DNA of 64,000 nt. Origin: Winogradskyella eximia (GTDB taxonomy: Bacteria > Bacteroidota > Bacteroidia > Flavobacteriales > Flavobacteriaceae). A program made the position numbers and the translations under genes. Where the stretch lies: positions 1 to 64,000 of the forward strand of contig NZ_QRDV01000009.1 of the NCBI RefSeq assembly GCF_003386165.1, given 5' to 3'. The notes below the pieces were generated by a model, which saw nothing but the letters and a program-made list of their open reading frames with translations, ran no database searches and was not told where the DNA came from. Below, piece by piece: positions 48,980 to 57,660 of the stretch; the first letter of the stretch is position 1, and every line of letters starts with the position of its first letter.

Positions 48980-50032
48980 TCACTTTTTTGATTTACGAAA
49001 CGCAGATGGAGTTTGCTCAACAAACTTAGTAAACGCCTTATAAAATGTTACTTTATTATTAAAACCACTTTCTAAAGCAATGGCCTCAATTTTATAATTA
49101 CCATATTTAGGATCGTGCAATAATTGTTTAGCAATTTCTATTCGATGCTTATTGACGTAGTCGTTAAAATTCTCAGAAATGAGTTCAGAAAATGTTTGAG
49201 AAACATGATGTTGTTTTTCATTAAGTTGTTTACTCAGATCCGAAATATTAAAACTTCCATCTAAAAACATCTGATCTTTTTTAAAAGCCTTTTGAATTTT
49301 AGATTGAATACGAAGCATATCTTTTTCACTTAGATTTGAAGCAAAATATTTCTTTTTAATCTGAAGTAAGAACTCTGGATTTTTAACCAAAAAATACCCA
49401 ACACCAAAAATTAAAAAAGTAAGCAATACATAATACCAAGCAAAATCTCGCCAACCATCTGCAAAATGGGTTAAATAAGAAATCAAAATTGAAGAACAAA
49501 CATAAGCCACTACTAAAAACACTGCATATTGAAACCGCTTTGCCGATAACACTGTACGATTTAGATATAGAAAGACAGAGGAACTAATGGCATAAATCAT
49601 CATCTGAAAGGCCAACAAGTAATTCCAAAACATGGTTCTTGTTAAAAAATGAGCATTAATATATTCACTTCTAATGTTTCCTTCCATGAGTAAAACATCT
49701 CCATAACCTAACCAAAAAACAAGAATTGGAAGTAAATGCAATGCATCTATTGCTCGTAATCGTTTCTTATTTAAAATAAGACATTGTAAGTGAATAAAAA
49801 CTAGAGGACCAAAGAGAAAAGCTATTTCATAATAAAACCAACTTTTAAACTCAGGATGTAGATTAACTAACTCACCAGAGCCAAATAAGAATAATAAAAT
49901 ATGACATCCAACAAAGGCAATAAGTAAGGATAATGTTAGACTCCTAAGTTGTCTCGATTTAAAAAACACACCTCCAGCTACAAAAAATGCAACAAATACT
50001 TGCGCAAACAATATGTAACGAACAATATTCAA
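48980..50032 (-). CDS. AraC-family transcription regulator with N-terminal membrane domain
   Basis: The 350-aa protein has about seven hydrophobic segments up to residue ~210 (FAQVFVAFFVAGGVFFKS, LLIAFVGCHILLFLFG, LLTFLIFGVGYFLVKN). A C-terminal AraC-type double HTH covers about 240-345 (SDLSKQLNEKQHHVSQTFSE, IEAIALESGFNNKVTFYKAF). It is therefore a membrane-bound one-component regulator; the signal is unknown. It lies 102 nt upstream of the carboxypeptidase-regulatory gene in the same direction, a possible target. Confidence 0.92.
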   Translation of the reverse strand: MNIVRYILFAQVFVAFFVAGGVFFKSRQLRSLTLSLLIAFVGCHILLFLFGSGELVNLHPEFKSWFYYEIAFLFGPLVFIHLQCLILNKKRLRAIDALHLLPILVFWLGYGDVLLMEGNIRSEYINAHFLTRTMFWNYLLAFQMMIYAISSSVFLYLNRTVLSAKRFQYAVFLVVAYVCSSILISYLTHFADGWRDFAWYYVLLTFLIFGVGYFLVKNPEFLLQIKKKYFASNLSEKDMLRIQSKIQKAFKKDQMFLDGSFNISDLSKQLNEKQHHVSQTFSELISENFNDYVNKHRIEIAKQLLHDPKYGNYKIEAIALESGFNNKVTFYKAFTKFVEQTPSAFRKSKK

Positions 50033-50087
50033 AATGTGTCTTTAATGAGTTGACACAAGTTAAGCTATATTTTTTAGTTATTCAAAA

Positions 50088-51869
50088 CTACATGCGCTCT
50101 GGCACTTGAATCCCTAATACCTGAAATGCATTTTTAATAGTTTGACTCACCACTTTAGATAAGCCCACTCTAAAACTCTTTTCTACCTCTGAATCAGCTC
50201 CAAGAATAGAAACATTTTGATAGAATGAATTAAACTCCTTAACCAATTCGTAAGTGTAATTAGCAATTAAAGCTGGACTGTGTTGTTCTGCCGCATTTTG
50301 AATTATTTCTGGAAATAACTCTAATTGTTTAATCAATTGTTTTTCTTTATCGTGCAAAACAATTTCATCATTAGATGACGTTTCTGCGACGTTATTAGAA
50401 TCTGCCTTTCTTAAAATAGACTGAATTCTCGCATAAGTATACTGAATAAAAGGACCTGTATTTCCTTGAAAATCGATAGACTCTTTAGGATCAAATAAAA
50501 TTCGTTTTTTAGGATCTACTTTTAAAATATAGTATTTCAAAGCACCTAAACCAATGGTTTTATAAAGGGCTTGCTTCTCTTCCTCGTTATATTCTTCAAG
50601 CTTTCCAAGTTCTTTAGAAATTTCCTCAGCTGTAACTGCCATTTCTTGAATTAAATCATCAGCATCTACAACAGTTCCTTCTCTACTCTTCATTTTTCCG
50701 CTTGGTAAATCTACCATTCCGTAACTTAAGTGGAATAGATTTTTTGCCCAATCGAAGCCTAATTTTTTTAAGATTAAAAATAAAACTTTAAAGTGGTAAT
50801 CTTGCTCGTTACCAACTGTATAAACCATACCTCCAACATCTGGATAATCTTTAATACGTTGAATAGCTGTTCCGATATCTTGCGTCATGTAAACAGCTGT
50901 ACCATCGCTACGCAATACTATTTTCTCATCTAATCCATCTTCAGTTAAATCACACCAAACAGAACCATCTTCTTTCTTAAAAAAGACACCCGTTTTTAAT
51001 CCTTCTGCAACAAACTCTTTTCCTAACAAATAAGTATTACTCTCGTAATAATACGTGTCAAAATCAACACCAATATTTTTGTAAGTTACCTCAAAACCAT
51101 CATAAACCCATTGGTTCATTTTTTTCCAAAGCGCAACGACATCCTCATCTCCTGCCTCCCATTTAATCAACATTTCTTGTGCTTCTAATAATAATGGAGC
51201 ATTCTTCTTGGCTTCTTCTTCAGATTGACCTTGAGCAACTAATTCTGCAATTTCAGCTTTATATTCTTGGTCGAATTTCACATAATAATTACCAACCAAT
51301 TTATCACCTTTCAAATCTTTAGTTGGAGCTTCATTATTTCCAAATTTCTGATAAGCCAACATACTCTTACAAATATGAATACCTCTATCATTAATAATTT
51401 GAGTCTTGTAAACTTTCTTTCCTGAAGCTTTTAAAATTTCGGCAACACTATAACCTAAAAGAACATTTCTAACGTGTCCAAGATGCAAAGGCTTATTGGT
51501 ATTTGGTGACGAATACTCTACCATAATAGCTTTATCGTCTTTTTGCTCAACAAAACCATATTTAGAATCTTCTTTTATAGCTTGAAAGAAATTGAGATAA
51601 TAAGAATCACTAATCTCAATATTTAAAAACCCTTTAACCACGTTAAATCCTTTTACCAAATCTACTTGATCTAACAAATACTGACCAATTTGTTCTCCTA
51701 TAACTGCAGGATTTCCTTTTACTACACGTAACATTGGGAATACAACCACTGTAATATCTCCTGCAAACTCTTTACGAGTAGCTTGAAATTCTACGGATTC
51801 TAAGTCTGATTGAAACAACGCTTTTATCGCTGCTTTTACGTGTAATTCTAGAGTATCTTGAAGATTCAT
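50088..51869 (-). CDS. argS: Arginyl-tRNA synthetase
   Basis: This class I synthetase charges tRNA-Arg. The 593-aa protein has SSPNTNKPLHLGHVRN (HIGH-type HLGH at residues 129-132), the KMSKS-like KMKSREG, DIGTAIQR and a C-terminal DALR domain (TGPFIQYTYARIQSIL). Length is typical. A -7 box (51903-51910) lies 33 nt upstream, divergent from the GH53 gene promoter. Confidence 0.98.
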   Translation of the reverse strand: MNLQDTLELHVKAAIKALFQSDLESVEFQATRKEFAGDITVVVFPMLRVVKGNPAVIGEQIGQYLLDQVDLVKGFNVVKGFLNIEISDSYYLNFFQAIKEDSKYGFVEQKDDKAIMVEYSSPNTNKPLHLGHVRNVLLGYSVAEILKASGKKVYKTQIINDRGIHICKSMLAYQKFGNNEAPTKDLKGDKLVGNYYVKFDQEYKAEIAELVAQGQSEEEAKKNAPLLLEAQEMLIKWEAGDEDVVALWKKMNQWVYDGFEVTYKNIGVDFDTYYYESNTYLLGKEFVAEGLKTGVFFKKEDGSVWCDLTEDGLDEKIVLRSDGTAVYMTQDIGTAIQRIKDYPDVGGMVYTVGNEQDYHFKVLFLILKKLGFDWAKNLFHLSYGMVDLPSGKMKSREGTVVDADDLIQEMAVTAEEISKELGKLEEYNEEEKQALYKTIGLGALKYYILKVDPKKRILFDPKESIDFQGNTGPFIQYTYARIQSILRKADSNNVAETSSNDEIVLHDKEKQLIKQLELFPEIIQNAAEQHSPALIANYTYELVKEFNSFYQNVSILGADSEVEKSFRVGLSKVVSQTIKNAFQVLGIQVPERM

Positions 51870-51902
51870 AATCTGCCTTATTGTAGTATTTTAAAACGCT
51901 TG

Positions 51903-51910
51903 CAAAGATA
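51903..51910 (-). promoter_or_regulatory. -7 promoter box of argS (TAnnTTTG)
   Basis: TATCTTTG on the minus strand matches the -7 consensus exactly, 33 nt before the argS ATG. Confidence 0.6.
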
Positions 51911-51954
51911 ATGGTTTTATTGTTTTATTAGGATTCTATAAAGACATTATTACT

Positions 51955-51962
51955 TAACTTTG
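51955..51962 (+). promoter_or_regulatory. -7 promoter box of the GH53 gene (TAnnTTTG)
   Basis: TAACTTTG on the plus strand matches the -7 consensus exactly, 52 nt before the GH53 ATG. It is divergent from the argS box 44 nt away. Confidence 0.55.
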
Positions 51963-52014
51963 GAAGTCGTCTAATAAATTGAAGAAAGACGGTACTCCAA
52001 AATAACTATTCAAC

Positions 52015-53142
52015 ATGAAATTATTAAAATACGTGCTTTCGGTAATCATTATTGTTTTGGTTTCATGCTCTAAAAAGGATGACAACACTAATAGCCCAAT
52101 GGTTACAGAAACCTTTTATAAAGGAATGGATTTATCTTTTCAAAGTGAATTAGAAGATTACAATGTGCCATATAAAGACGCAAACGGAAACGCTGTAGAG
52201 CTACTCGATTTTGTTAAATCTAAAGGCACAAATCTAATTCGTTTAAAACTATGGCACACTCCGCAAGATGGACAAAACAGCTTAGAAGATGTAAAATCTT
52301 ATGCTCAGCGCATTAAAACTAAAGAGATGAACTTCCTTCTCGATTTTCACTACAGCGACTTTTGGGCAGATCCTGGAACACAAACACCTCCTGCTGCATG
52401 GCAAAACTTAGAGATAGAAGATTTAAAGGCGGCTATTTATAATTATACTAAAAATGTGGTTCAACAATTAAAGGCACAAAATACTTTACCAGAAATAATT
52501 CAAATTGGTAATGAAACCGACAGCGGCTTTCTTTGGGATTATGGTAAGGTTTGGAATGAATTTAATGATAACTGGGTTAACTACGCTGATTTAGTTACCG
52601 AAGCCATTAGAGCTGTTAGAGAAGTTGATACTGAAGGTAAAGTTAAAATAATGTTACACCATAGTAGTGTAGAAAATTCTATTTACTTTTTTAATGAGCT
52701 TCAAACTTATAATCTCGATTTTGACATAATTGGCTTGTCATACTACCCTCAATTTCAAACCAAAGACTTAGATGTGGTCGCTTCTAAATTAAACACCTTA
52801 GCAACAACATTTGATAAAGAAATTTTAATGGTGGAAGTTGCCTATCCGTTTACGTTACAATGGAATGACAATCTAACAAACTACATTGGTAGTATAAATC
52901 AAACTATTCCAGAATTTGCACCAACACCTCAAGGACAAAAAGCATACTTAGAATGGTTGATTAATACAATTAAAAATATTCCGAATAATAAAGGCATAGG
53001 ATTTTGTTATTGGGCCCCAGATTGGGTAGCCTTTAACGGTAACGAAACCACCTCAACAAATGGCACGTCTTGGGAGAATCAATGTGTGTTTGATTTCAAT
53101 TTAAAAGCACTACCAATACTAGACGCTTTTAACACTAACTAA
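52015..53142 (+). CDS. GH53 arabinogalactan endo-beta-1,4-galactanase lipoprotein
   Basis: The 375-aa protein has a lipoprotein signal with lipobox LVSC near residue 18 and a Ser/Asn-rich linker. The GH53 TIM barrel follows: FYKGMDLSFQSELEDYN, KGTNLIRLKLWHTP, NFLLDFHYSDFWADPGTQT and acid/base Glu in IQIGNETDSGFLW. The nucleophile Glu is in VEVAYPF. GH53 enzymes cleave beta-1,4-galactan in type I arabinogalactan of pectin. No SusC/SusD pair or other glycoside hydrolase is nearby, so this is not a classic utilisation locus. It has its own -7 box. Confidence 0.94.
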   Translation: MKLLKYVLSVIIIVLVSCSKKDDNTNSPMVTETFYKGMDLSFQSELEDYNVPYKDANGNAVELLDFVKSKGTNLIRLKLWHTPQDGQNSLEDVKSYAQRIKTKEMNFLLDFHYSDFWADPGTQTPPAAWQNLEIEDLKAAIYNYTKNVVQQLKAQNTLPEIIQIGNETDSGFLWDYGKVWNEFNDNWVNYADLVTEAIRAVREVDTEGKVKIMLHHSSVENSIYFFNELQTYNLDFDIIGLSYYPQFQTKDLDVVASKLNTLATTFDKEILMVEVAYPFTLQWNDNLTNYIGSINQTIPEFAPTPQGQKAYLEWLINTIKNIPNNKGIGFCYWAPDWVAFNGNETTSTNGTSWENQCVFDFNLKALPILDAFNTN

Positions 53143-53471
53143 CTAAAAAACAACACCCTAACAAAAACGTGCATTTCATCGACAAAACAGCTATACTCCC
53201 ATGATTTTTACCGTTAATCGATAGGTGGATTTTTTCTAAAAATAATATTGACCGTTCATCTAATTTATTAGTATTAAGACCTAAATATTAGCATATTTGT
53301 ATACATAGTAGCACTTTTGGTAGGCTATTAATCAATGTCCCAAACATTAATGAAGCTTGATGATCAAACTTTAACTAAGTTGTTATTGTTTTGTGTTAAC
53401 TTACTTTTTTTATCCCTCTATAAAAGTTTTTCGCACCAAAACAGCGCAATTCATTTTAATACTATATTAAG
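53143..53471. other. Intergenic region between GH53 and TPR-kinase genes
   Basis: In this 329-bp stretch I see no ORF, RNA gene or exact -7 box. A near-match CATATTTG occurs around 53292-53299. The kinase gene must be served from here or by readthrough. Confidence 0.6.
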
Positions 53472-55541
53472 ATGAAACAGATACTAACATTAGCTGTTTG
53501 TCTTATATCGTTTGCTATTTTTTCGCAAGATGAAAAAATAGATGAACTGACGGTTCAGTTGACATATCTAAACCCAGATTCTACAAAAGTAGATAAGTCG
53601 CTTATTCTCATTAGTAAACTTTATGACGTTAAAGATTATGACAAAGCTTTGCTTTACGTTAACCAAACTTCAAAGCTTGCAAAAGATTTAAATTATATTA
53701 AAGGACTTGCTGAAAGCAACTACTATAGAGCATTAATCTACACAGAACATAACGACTATTTTAATGCTATAGATAACTACAAAAAATCTAGAGATTTATA
53801 CCTTCAAATCAGCGATACCTTAGGCGTTGCAAAAGTGAGTAATAGTATAGGTTTAGTAGAAATTAGACGTGGAAATTATGCTATTGGGTTACAAAACTCA
53901 TTATCTGCAATCGATATTTTTGAAAAGCAACATCTTCAAGATGAATTGAGTACAGCTTACAATAATTTAGCTGAGGCTTATCACAAAACAAATCAAATTG
54001 ATAAAGCAATTGAATTTAATTTTAAAGCTTTAGAAGTCAGAAAACAAATTCAGGACAAAAATGGGATTAAATCTTCAACTAAAAATATTGCTGAACTATA
54101 CTCTTTATTAAAAGAGCATAGAAAAGCAATTGAATATTATGAAAAAGCTTTAGATATTTTAAATCCAAAAACCGATCAGGATTTACGTGGTGAAATACTT
54201 CCTAAATTAGGTAGTGAATATTTGCGTTTTAAAGAATATGATAAAGCGTCTGAATACTTAGTTGAAGGCTTAAAATACAATCGTAAACAAGACAATAAAG
54301 AAGGCGTTTTAAGAGCATTGAATGCAATAGGAAATCTTAATCTTCAAAAGAAGAAAGTTAAACTAGCCGAAAAACAACTTAATGAAGCGTATGCAATTGC
54401 TCAAAAAACAAATAACAAAACTGAACTTTTAGAAAATTACAAACTCCATATTGCCTTAGACTCTACTCGTGGCTATTTTCAAAATGCTTTCTTTTGGCAG
54501 AATAAGTTTTATAATTTAAAAGACTCACTTTCAAAAATAGACCAACCTGTTTTTCCAACAGATGTTGCAGCTTTAGATTTAATTACAAAAAACAACACAG
54601 AAACTAACAGTAGTAATCCTTTAAAATCAAATCAACAAACACCACTTTTAAAATCATCAACAAATTGGCTTAATAATCCTTATATTATATACGGTGCAAT
54701 TGGTCTTTTTACATTACTAACTGCTCTTTTAATCTTTAGTTTCATAAAAGCAAAATCTCATAGAGAGGAATTAGAGATACAAAAGGAAAGATTTGCAGAA
54801 GAGCTAGTAAGAACGGATGCTATTTTAGAACAAACACATCACTTAGAGGAAGTAAACCAAGTAAAGGATAAACTTTTCTCTATTGTTTCGCATGACTTAA
54901 AAGATTCTATTTCCTCTATTAAAGCATTTTTAGATTTACTAAAAGAAGGTAGCATTTCTAAAGACGAGTTTTACGAACTGATTCCAGAATTAAGCGAGAA
55001 CGCGAATAACGCATCTTCACTTTTATTTAATTTATTAAACTGGTCTAAATCTCAAATGCAAAATTTAGAACCAAAACCAGAATTGTTTAATATCCAAGAT
55101 GTTTTTCATTCTAAAATGGCATTAGTAGAACAAAAAGTTGAAGACAAAAGGATTGTTCTTATTGATGAATCACAACGCGATTTTATTTACGCAGATCGCA
55201 GTATGGTTGAGATTGTAATTCAGAATTTAATTACAAACGCAGTTAAATTTAGCAGAACAGGTGATGTCATTACCATTTCTAATATCGATGTAAACGGTAA
55301 AGCTTTAATCTGTATTGAAGATTCTGGAGTTGGTATTGCTAAAGATAATATTGATAAATTATTTGCTGCACATAAAAACTTCACAACTACCGGAACTAAA
55401 AATGAAAAAGGAACTGGTTTAGGCTTAACTATAGCCAAAGACTTGGTAGAATTAAACAATGGTAGAATTTGGGTAGAAAGTACGCAAAACGTTGGTAGTA
55501 AATTCTTTGTTGAGCTACCAAAAGCAGAGTCTAAGGTTTAA
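53472..55541 (+). CDS. TPR-containing sensor histidine kinase
   Basis: The 689-aa protein has a signal peptide (MKQILTLAVCLISFAIFSQ) and a TPR array over about residues 25-335. A membrane helix follows at about 400-425 (IIYGAIGLFTLLTALLIFSF). Then come a HisKA box KLFSIVSHDLKDSISSIK, with His in SHDLKD, and a HATPase domain with NLITNAVKFSR, GVGIAKDNI and GTGLGLTIAKDL. Unlike the kinase at 27.9 kb it has a classic HisKA (not HisKA_3) dimerisation domain, and no response regulator gene is adjacent, so its partner is elsewhere. The CpcT/CpeT-like gene follows after 38 nt. Confidence 0.94.
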   Translation: MKQILTLAVCLISFAIFSQDEKIDELTVQLTYLNPDSTKVDKSLILISKLYDVKDYDKALLYVNQTSKLAKDLNYIKGLAESNYYRALIYTEHNDYFNAIDNYKKSRDLYLQISDTLGVAKVSNSIGLVEIRRGNYAIGLQNSLSAIDIFEKQHLQDELSTAYNNLAEAYHKTNQIDKAIEFNFKALEVRKQIQDKNGIKSSTKNIAELYSLLKEHRKAIEYYEKALDILNPKTDQDLRGEILPKLGSEYLRFKEYDKASEYLVEGLKYNRKQDNKEGVLRALNAIGNLNLQKKKVKLAEKQLNEAYAIAQKTNNKTELLENYKLHIALDSTRGYFQNAFFWQNKFYNLKDSLSKIDQPVFPTDVAALDLITKNNTETNSSNPLKSNQQTPLLKSSTNWLNNPYIIYGAIGLFTLLTALLIFSFIKAKSHREELEIQKERFAEELVRTDAILEQTHHLEEVNQVKDKLFSIVSHDLKDSISSIKAFLDLLKEGSISKDEFYELIPELSENANNASSLLFNLLNWSKSQMQNLEPKPELFNIQDVFHSKMALVEQKVEDKRIVLIDESQRDFIYADRSMVEIVIQNLITNAVKFSRTGDVITISNIDVNGKALICIEDSGVGIAKDNIDKLFAAHKNFTTTGTKNEKGTGLGLTIAKDLVELNNGRIWVESTQNVGSKFFVELPKAESKV

Positions 55542-55579
55542 TTAATTTTACATATATTTAGCTTCTAAACTAAAGTTTT

Positions 55580-56206
55580 ATGAAGCACTTTTTTCCTTTA
55601 ATTATTATTTTATCACTAGTTTTCAATTGTAAAAATAATACCAAACCCGAAGTTAAAGAAGATAGTGAACTCAAAGAATTATTTGCTCTAATGCAAGGGT
55701 CTTTTAATTCTGAAATTCAAGCAGAAGTAGATTCTACATATTACAATATTTCATTACACATGTATCCCATTTGGGAAAATAAAGGCCATTTTCTTTATGT
55801 AGAACAGGCTCTAACAAGCACGCCAAAGAAACCTTATCGCCAGCGCATATACGAAGTTAAAAGAGACTCAGACAGCACATTTAGTTCTGCTATATACAAG
55901 TTAGATGTGGATTCTCTATGGATTGGTAAATGGAAAAATCCAAAAGCTTTTGATTCTATCTCTTTAAATAATATTGCTTTAAAAGAAGGTTGCGAAGTTA
56001 TTCTTAAGCGCATAGCTCCAAATCAATTTATCGGAAAAACAGGAGATGACACTTGTATAAGCACCATGAGAGGAGCTTCTTATGCACGAAGTGAAGTAGA
56101 AATATTAGAAGACAAAATTATTTCTTGGGATCGTGGTTTTGATGCCAATGGAGAATACGTTTGGGGAGCAGAAAAAGCGGGTTATATTTTTAATAAAATC
56201 GATTAA
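55580..56206 (+). CDS. CpcT/CpeT-like secreted protein
   Basis: The 208-aa protein has a signal peptide and a likely lipobox (LVFNC). The mature part contains the CpcT/CpeT pattern: LFALMQGSFNSEIQAEVDST, PIWENKGHFLYVEQAL, KPYRQRIYEV, GCEVILKR, MRGASYARSEVEIL and WDRGFDANGEYVWGAEKAGY. In cyanobacteria this family attaches phycobilins to phycobiliproteins. No phycobiliprotein is present here, so another ligand or activity is likely. It lies 38 nt after a TPR histidine kinase gene. Confidence 0.9.
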   Translation: MKHFFPLIIILSLVFNCKNNTKPEVKEDSELKELFALMQGSFNSEIQAEVDSTYYNISLHMYPIWENKGHFLYVEQALTSTPKKPYRQRIYEVKRDSDSTFSSAIYKLDVDSLWIGKWKNPKAFDSISLNNIALKEGCEVILKRIAPNQFIGKTGDDTCISTMRGASYARSEVEILEDKIISWDRGFDANGEYVWGAEKAGYIFNKID

Positions 56207-56255
56207 CAATTACACAAAAAACTAATTCTTCTTTTAGAGCAACCAAACAATAGCT

Positions 56256-57188
56256 TTATTTTTTTGGAAGAAATACCTCTGCCATCATACAACGCGCACT
56301 ACCACCACCACAAGTTTCAATCGTTTCTAAAGAACTTGAGATAATAGGACAATGTTTCTCAATACTAGCAATTTGATTAGGTGTTAAACTTTTAAATGCA
56401 GCTTCACTCATCACTAAATAACGCTGCTCATTTTTACCTCTAAGTTGAAGCATATTTCCTGCAAACTGATGCATTTGAGCTTCAGTTATAGAAATAATTT
56501 CTTTACCATCTTGTTTTAAATGTTTTACTACATTTTTACGCTCTTTTTTATCATCAATAGTATCTAGACAAATCACCGAAAACGTTTCAGCCAAACACAT
56601 CATTACATTGGTATGATAAATCGGTAAGCGCTTCCCTTCTACAGTTTGGTTCGCTGTAAAAATTACAGGTGTATATTCAAAATCTTCGCAGAATTCAATA
56701 AACAACTCTTCATCAGCTCTAGCAGATAAAGCACAATACGCAATTCTATTTTTTCGATCTAAAGCCATACTTCCGGTACCTTCCAAAAATATACCTTCAT
56801 GTTCTGCAGACGTATAATCGATAATGTTTTCAATAACAAAACCTTCTTCTTCCAACCTAATAAAAACTTCATCTCTACGTTCGCGTCTTCTGTTTTCTGC
56901 AAACATTGGGTACTTAGCAACATCACCATTACCATGAAAACTCACCCAATTATTTGGAAAAATAGAATCTGGTGTATCATTTAATTTATCATCTTCCTCA
57001 ACCACCACATCAATACCCACTGAGCGTAATTTTTTTACAAAAGCATCAAACTCTTCTTGTGCTTTTATATTTATTTCGGCATTTTTTAAATCCAAATCTT
57101 CTTGAAAATAATTATTAACAGCCGTTTGTTCGTTCATCCTAAAACTTACAGGACGAATCATTAATATGGTATTTGTAGTTTGTTGCAT
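56256..57188 (-). CDS. ctlX: CtlX-like citrulline/arginine-deiminase-superfamily hydrolase
   Basis: The 310-aa protein begins with an ILMIRPVSFRMNEQTAVNN segment. It has the amidinotransferase/deiminase-fold residues DSIFPNNWVSFH and EGTGSMALDR, with the catalytic Cys near the C-terminus in GGGSARCMMAE. It matches the citrulline-utilisation hydrolase group CtlX. A role in arginine or citrulline breakdown is likely, but no arginine pathway gene is adjacent. A -7 box (57215-57222) lies 26 nt upstream. Confidence 0.9.
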   Translation of the reverse strand: MQQTTNTILMIRPVSFRMNEQTAVNNYFQEDLDLKNAEINIKAQEEFDAFVKKLRSVGIDVVVEEDDKLNDTPDSIFPNNWVSFHGNGDVAKYPMFAENRRRERRDEVFIRLEEEGFVIENIIDYTSAEHEGIFLEGTGSMALDRKNRIAYCALSARADEELFIEFCEDFEYTPVIFTANQTVEGKRLPIYHTNVMMCLAETFSVICLDTIDDKKERKNVVKHLKQDGKEIISITEAQMHQFAGNMLQLRGKNEQRYLVMSEAAFKSLTPNQIASIEKHCPIISSSLETIETCGGGSARCMMAEVFLPKK

Positions 57189-57214
57189 AAAAATAAGGAG
57201 TGATAAAACTTATG

Positions 57215-57222
57215 CAAAGTTA
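57215..57222 (-). promoter_or_regulatory. -7 promoter box of ctlX (TAnnTTTG)
   Basis: TAACTTTG on the minus strand matches the -7 consensus, 26 nt before the ctlX ATG. Confidence 0.5.
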
Positions 57223-57252
57223 TTGTTTTTTGAATCGAAAACAATCATAAAA

Positions 57253-57621
57253 TTAATCTTCATTTTCTAACCATTCTAAGGCTTCACTTCTTAATCTAAA
57301 GGTTTTAATATTCCACTTATGTTCTTTATTAATACTTATTAAAAAATTAGTAGACACTTTAGCATTAAATCCTTCTACAACAACAGCCATAGCTTTAATT
57401 TCTTTTAAAGTTGCAATAGTTTTTTGTGCTTCAAACGTATAGGCATACGAAAACTTTTTATTTACAAGGAGAGAAAAAGGAGCTTCTAAATGAGTTAACA
57501 AAAAGGCATGATATTCATCAACCATTTTTATATCCATTAAAACTTCGTCATTAATTATAACTTCTGCGAGATTAGGCTTTATAATAATAATTTCGCCAAA
57601 GCTTAATTGATGTGATTTCAT
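57253..57621 (-). CDS. Small STAS-like/DUF7793-like protein
   Basis: I place the start at the internal ATG at 57621 (MKSHQLSFGEII), giving 122 aa. The open frame continues to 57804, but that part would overlap the M14 peptidase gene, and a -7 box lies at 57648-57655, inside it. The protein has strand-helix alternation (IIIKPNLAEVIINDEVLMDI, ISINKEHKWNIKTFRLRSEA) and resembles the STAS/SpoIIAA-like fold. It also resembles what I recall of DUF7793. Function unknown. It is divergent from the M14 peptidase gene, 39 nt apart. Confidence 0.72.
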   Translation of the reverse strand: MKSHQLSFGEIIIIKPNLAEVIINDEVLMDIKMVDEYHAFLLTHLEAPFSLLVNKKFSYAYTFEAQKTIATLKEIKAMAVVVEGFNAKVSTNFLISINKEHKWNIKTFRLRSEALEWLENED

Positions 57622-57647
57622 ATCAATAAATATAAGTAATTTTAGGA

Positions 57648-57655
57648 CAAATATA
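57648..57655 (-). promoter_or_regulatory. -7 promoter box of the STAS-like gene (TAnnTTTG)
   Basis: TATATTTG on the minus strand lies 26 nt before the ATG at 57621 and only 5 nt from the ATG of the divergent peptidase gene. It supports the short version of the STAS-like gene. Confidence 0.6.
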
Positions 57656-57660
57656 TAATA

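Noticed and set aside
55580..56206. Evidence of photosynthesis from the CpcT/CpeT protein
   Set aside because: No phycobiliprotein, bilin synthesis or photosystem gene is in the window, and the family occurs in non-phototrophs.
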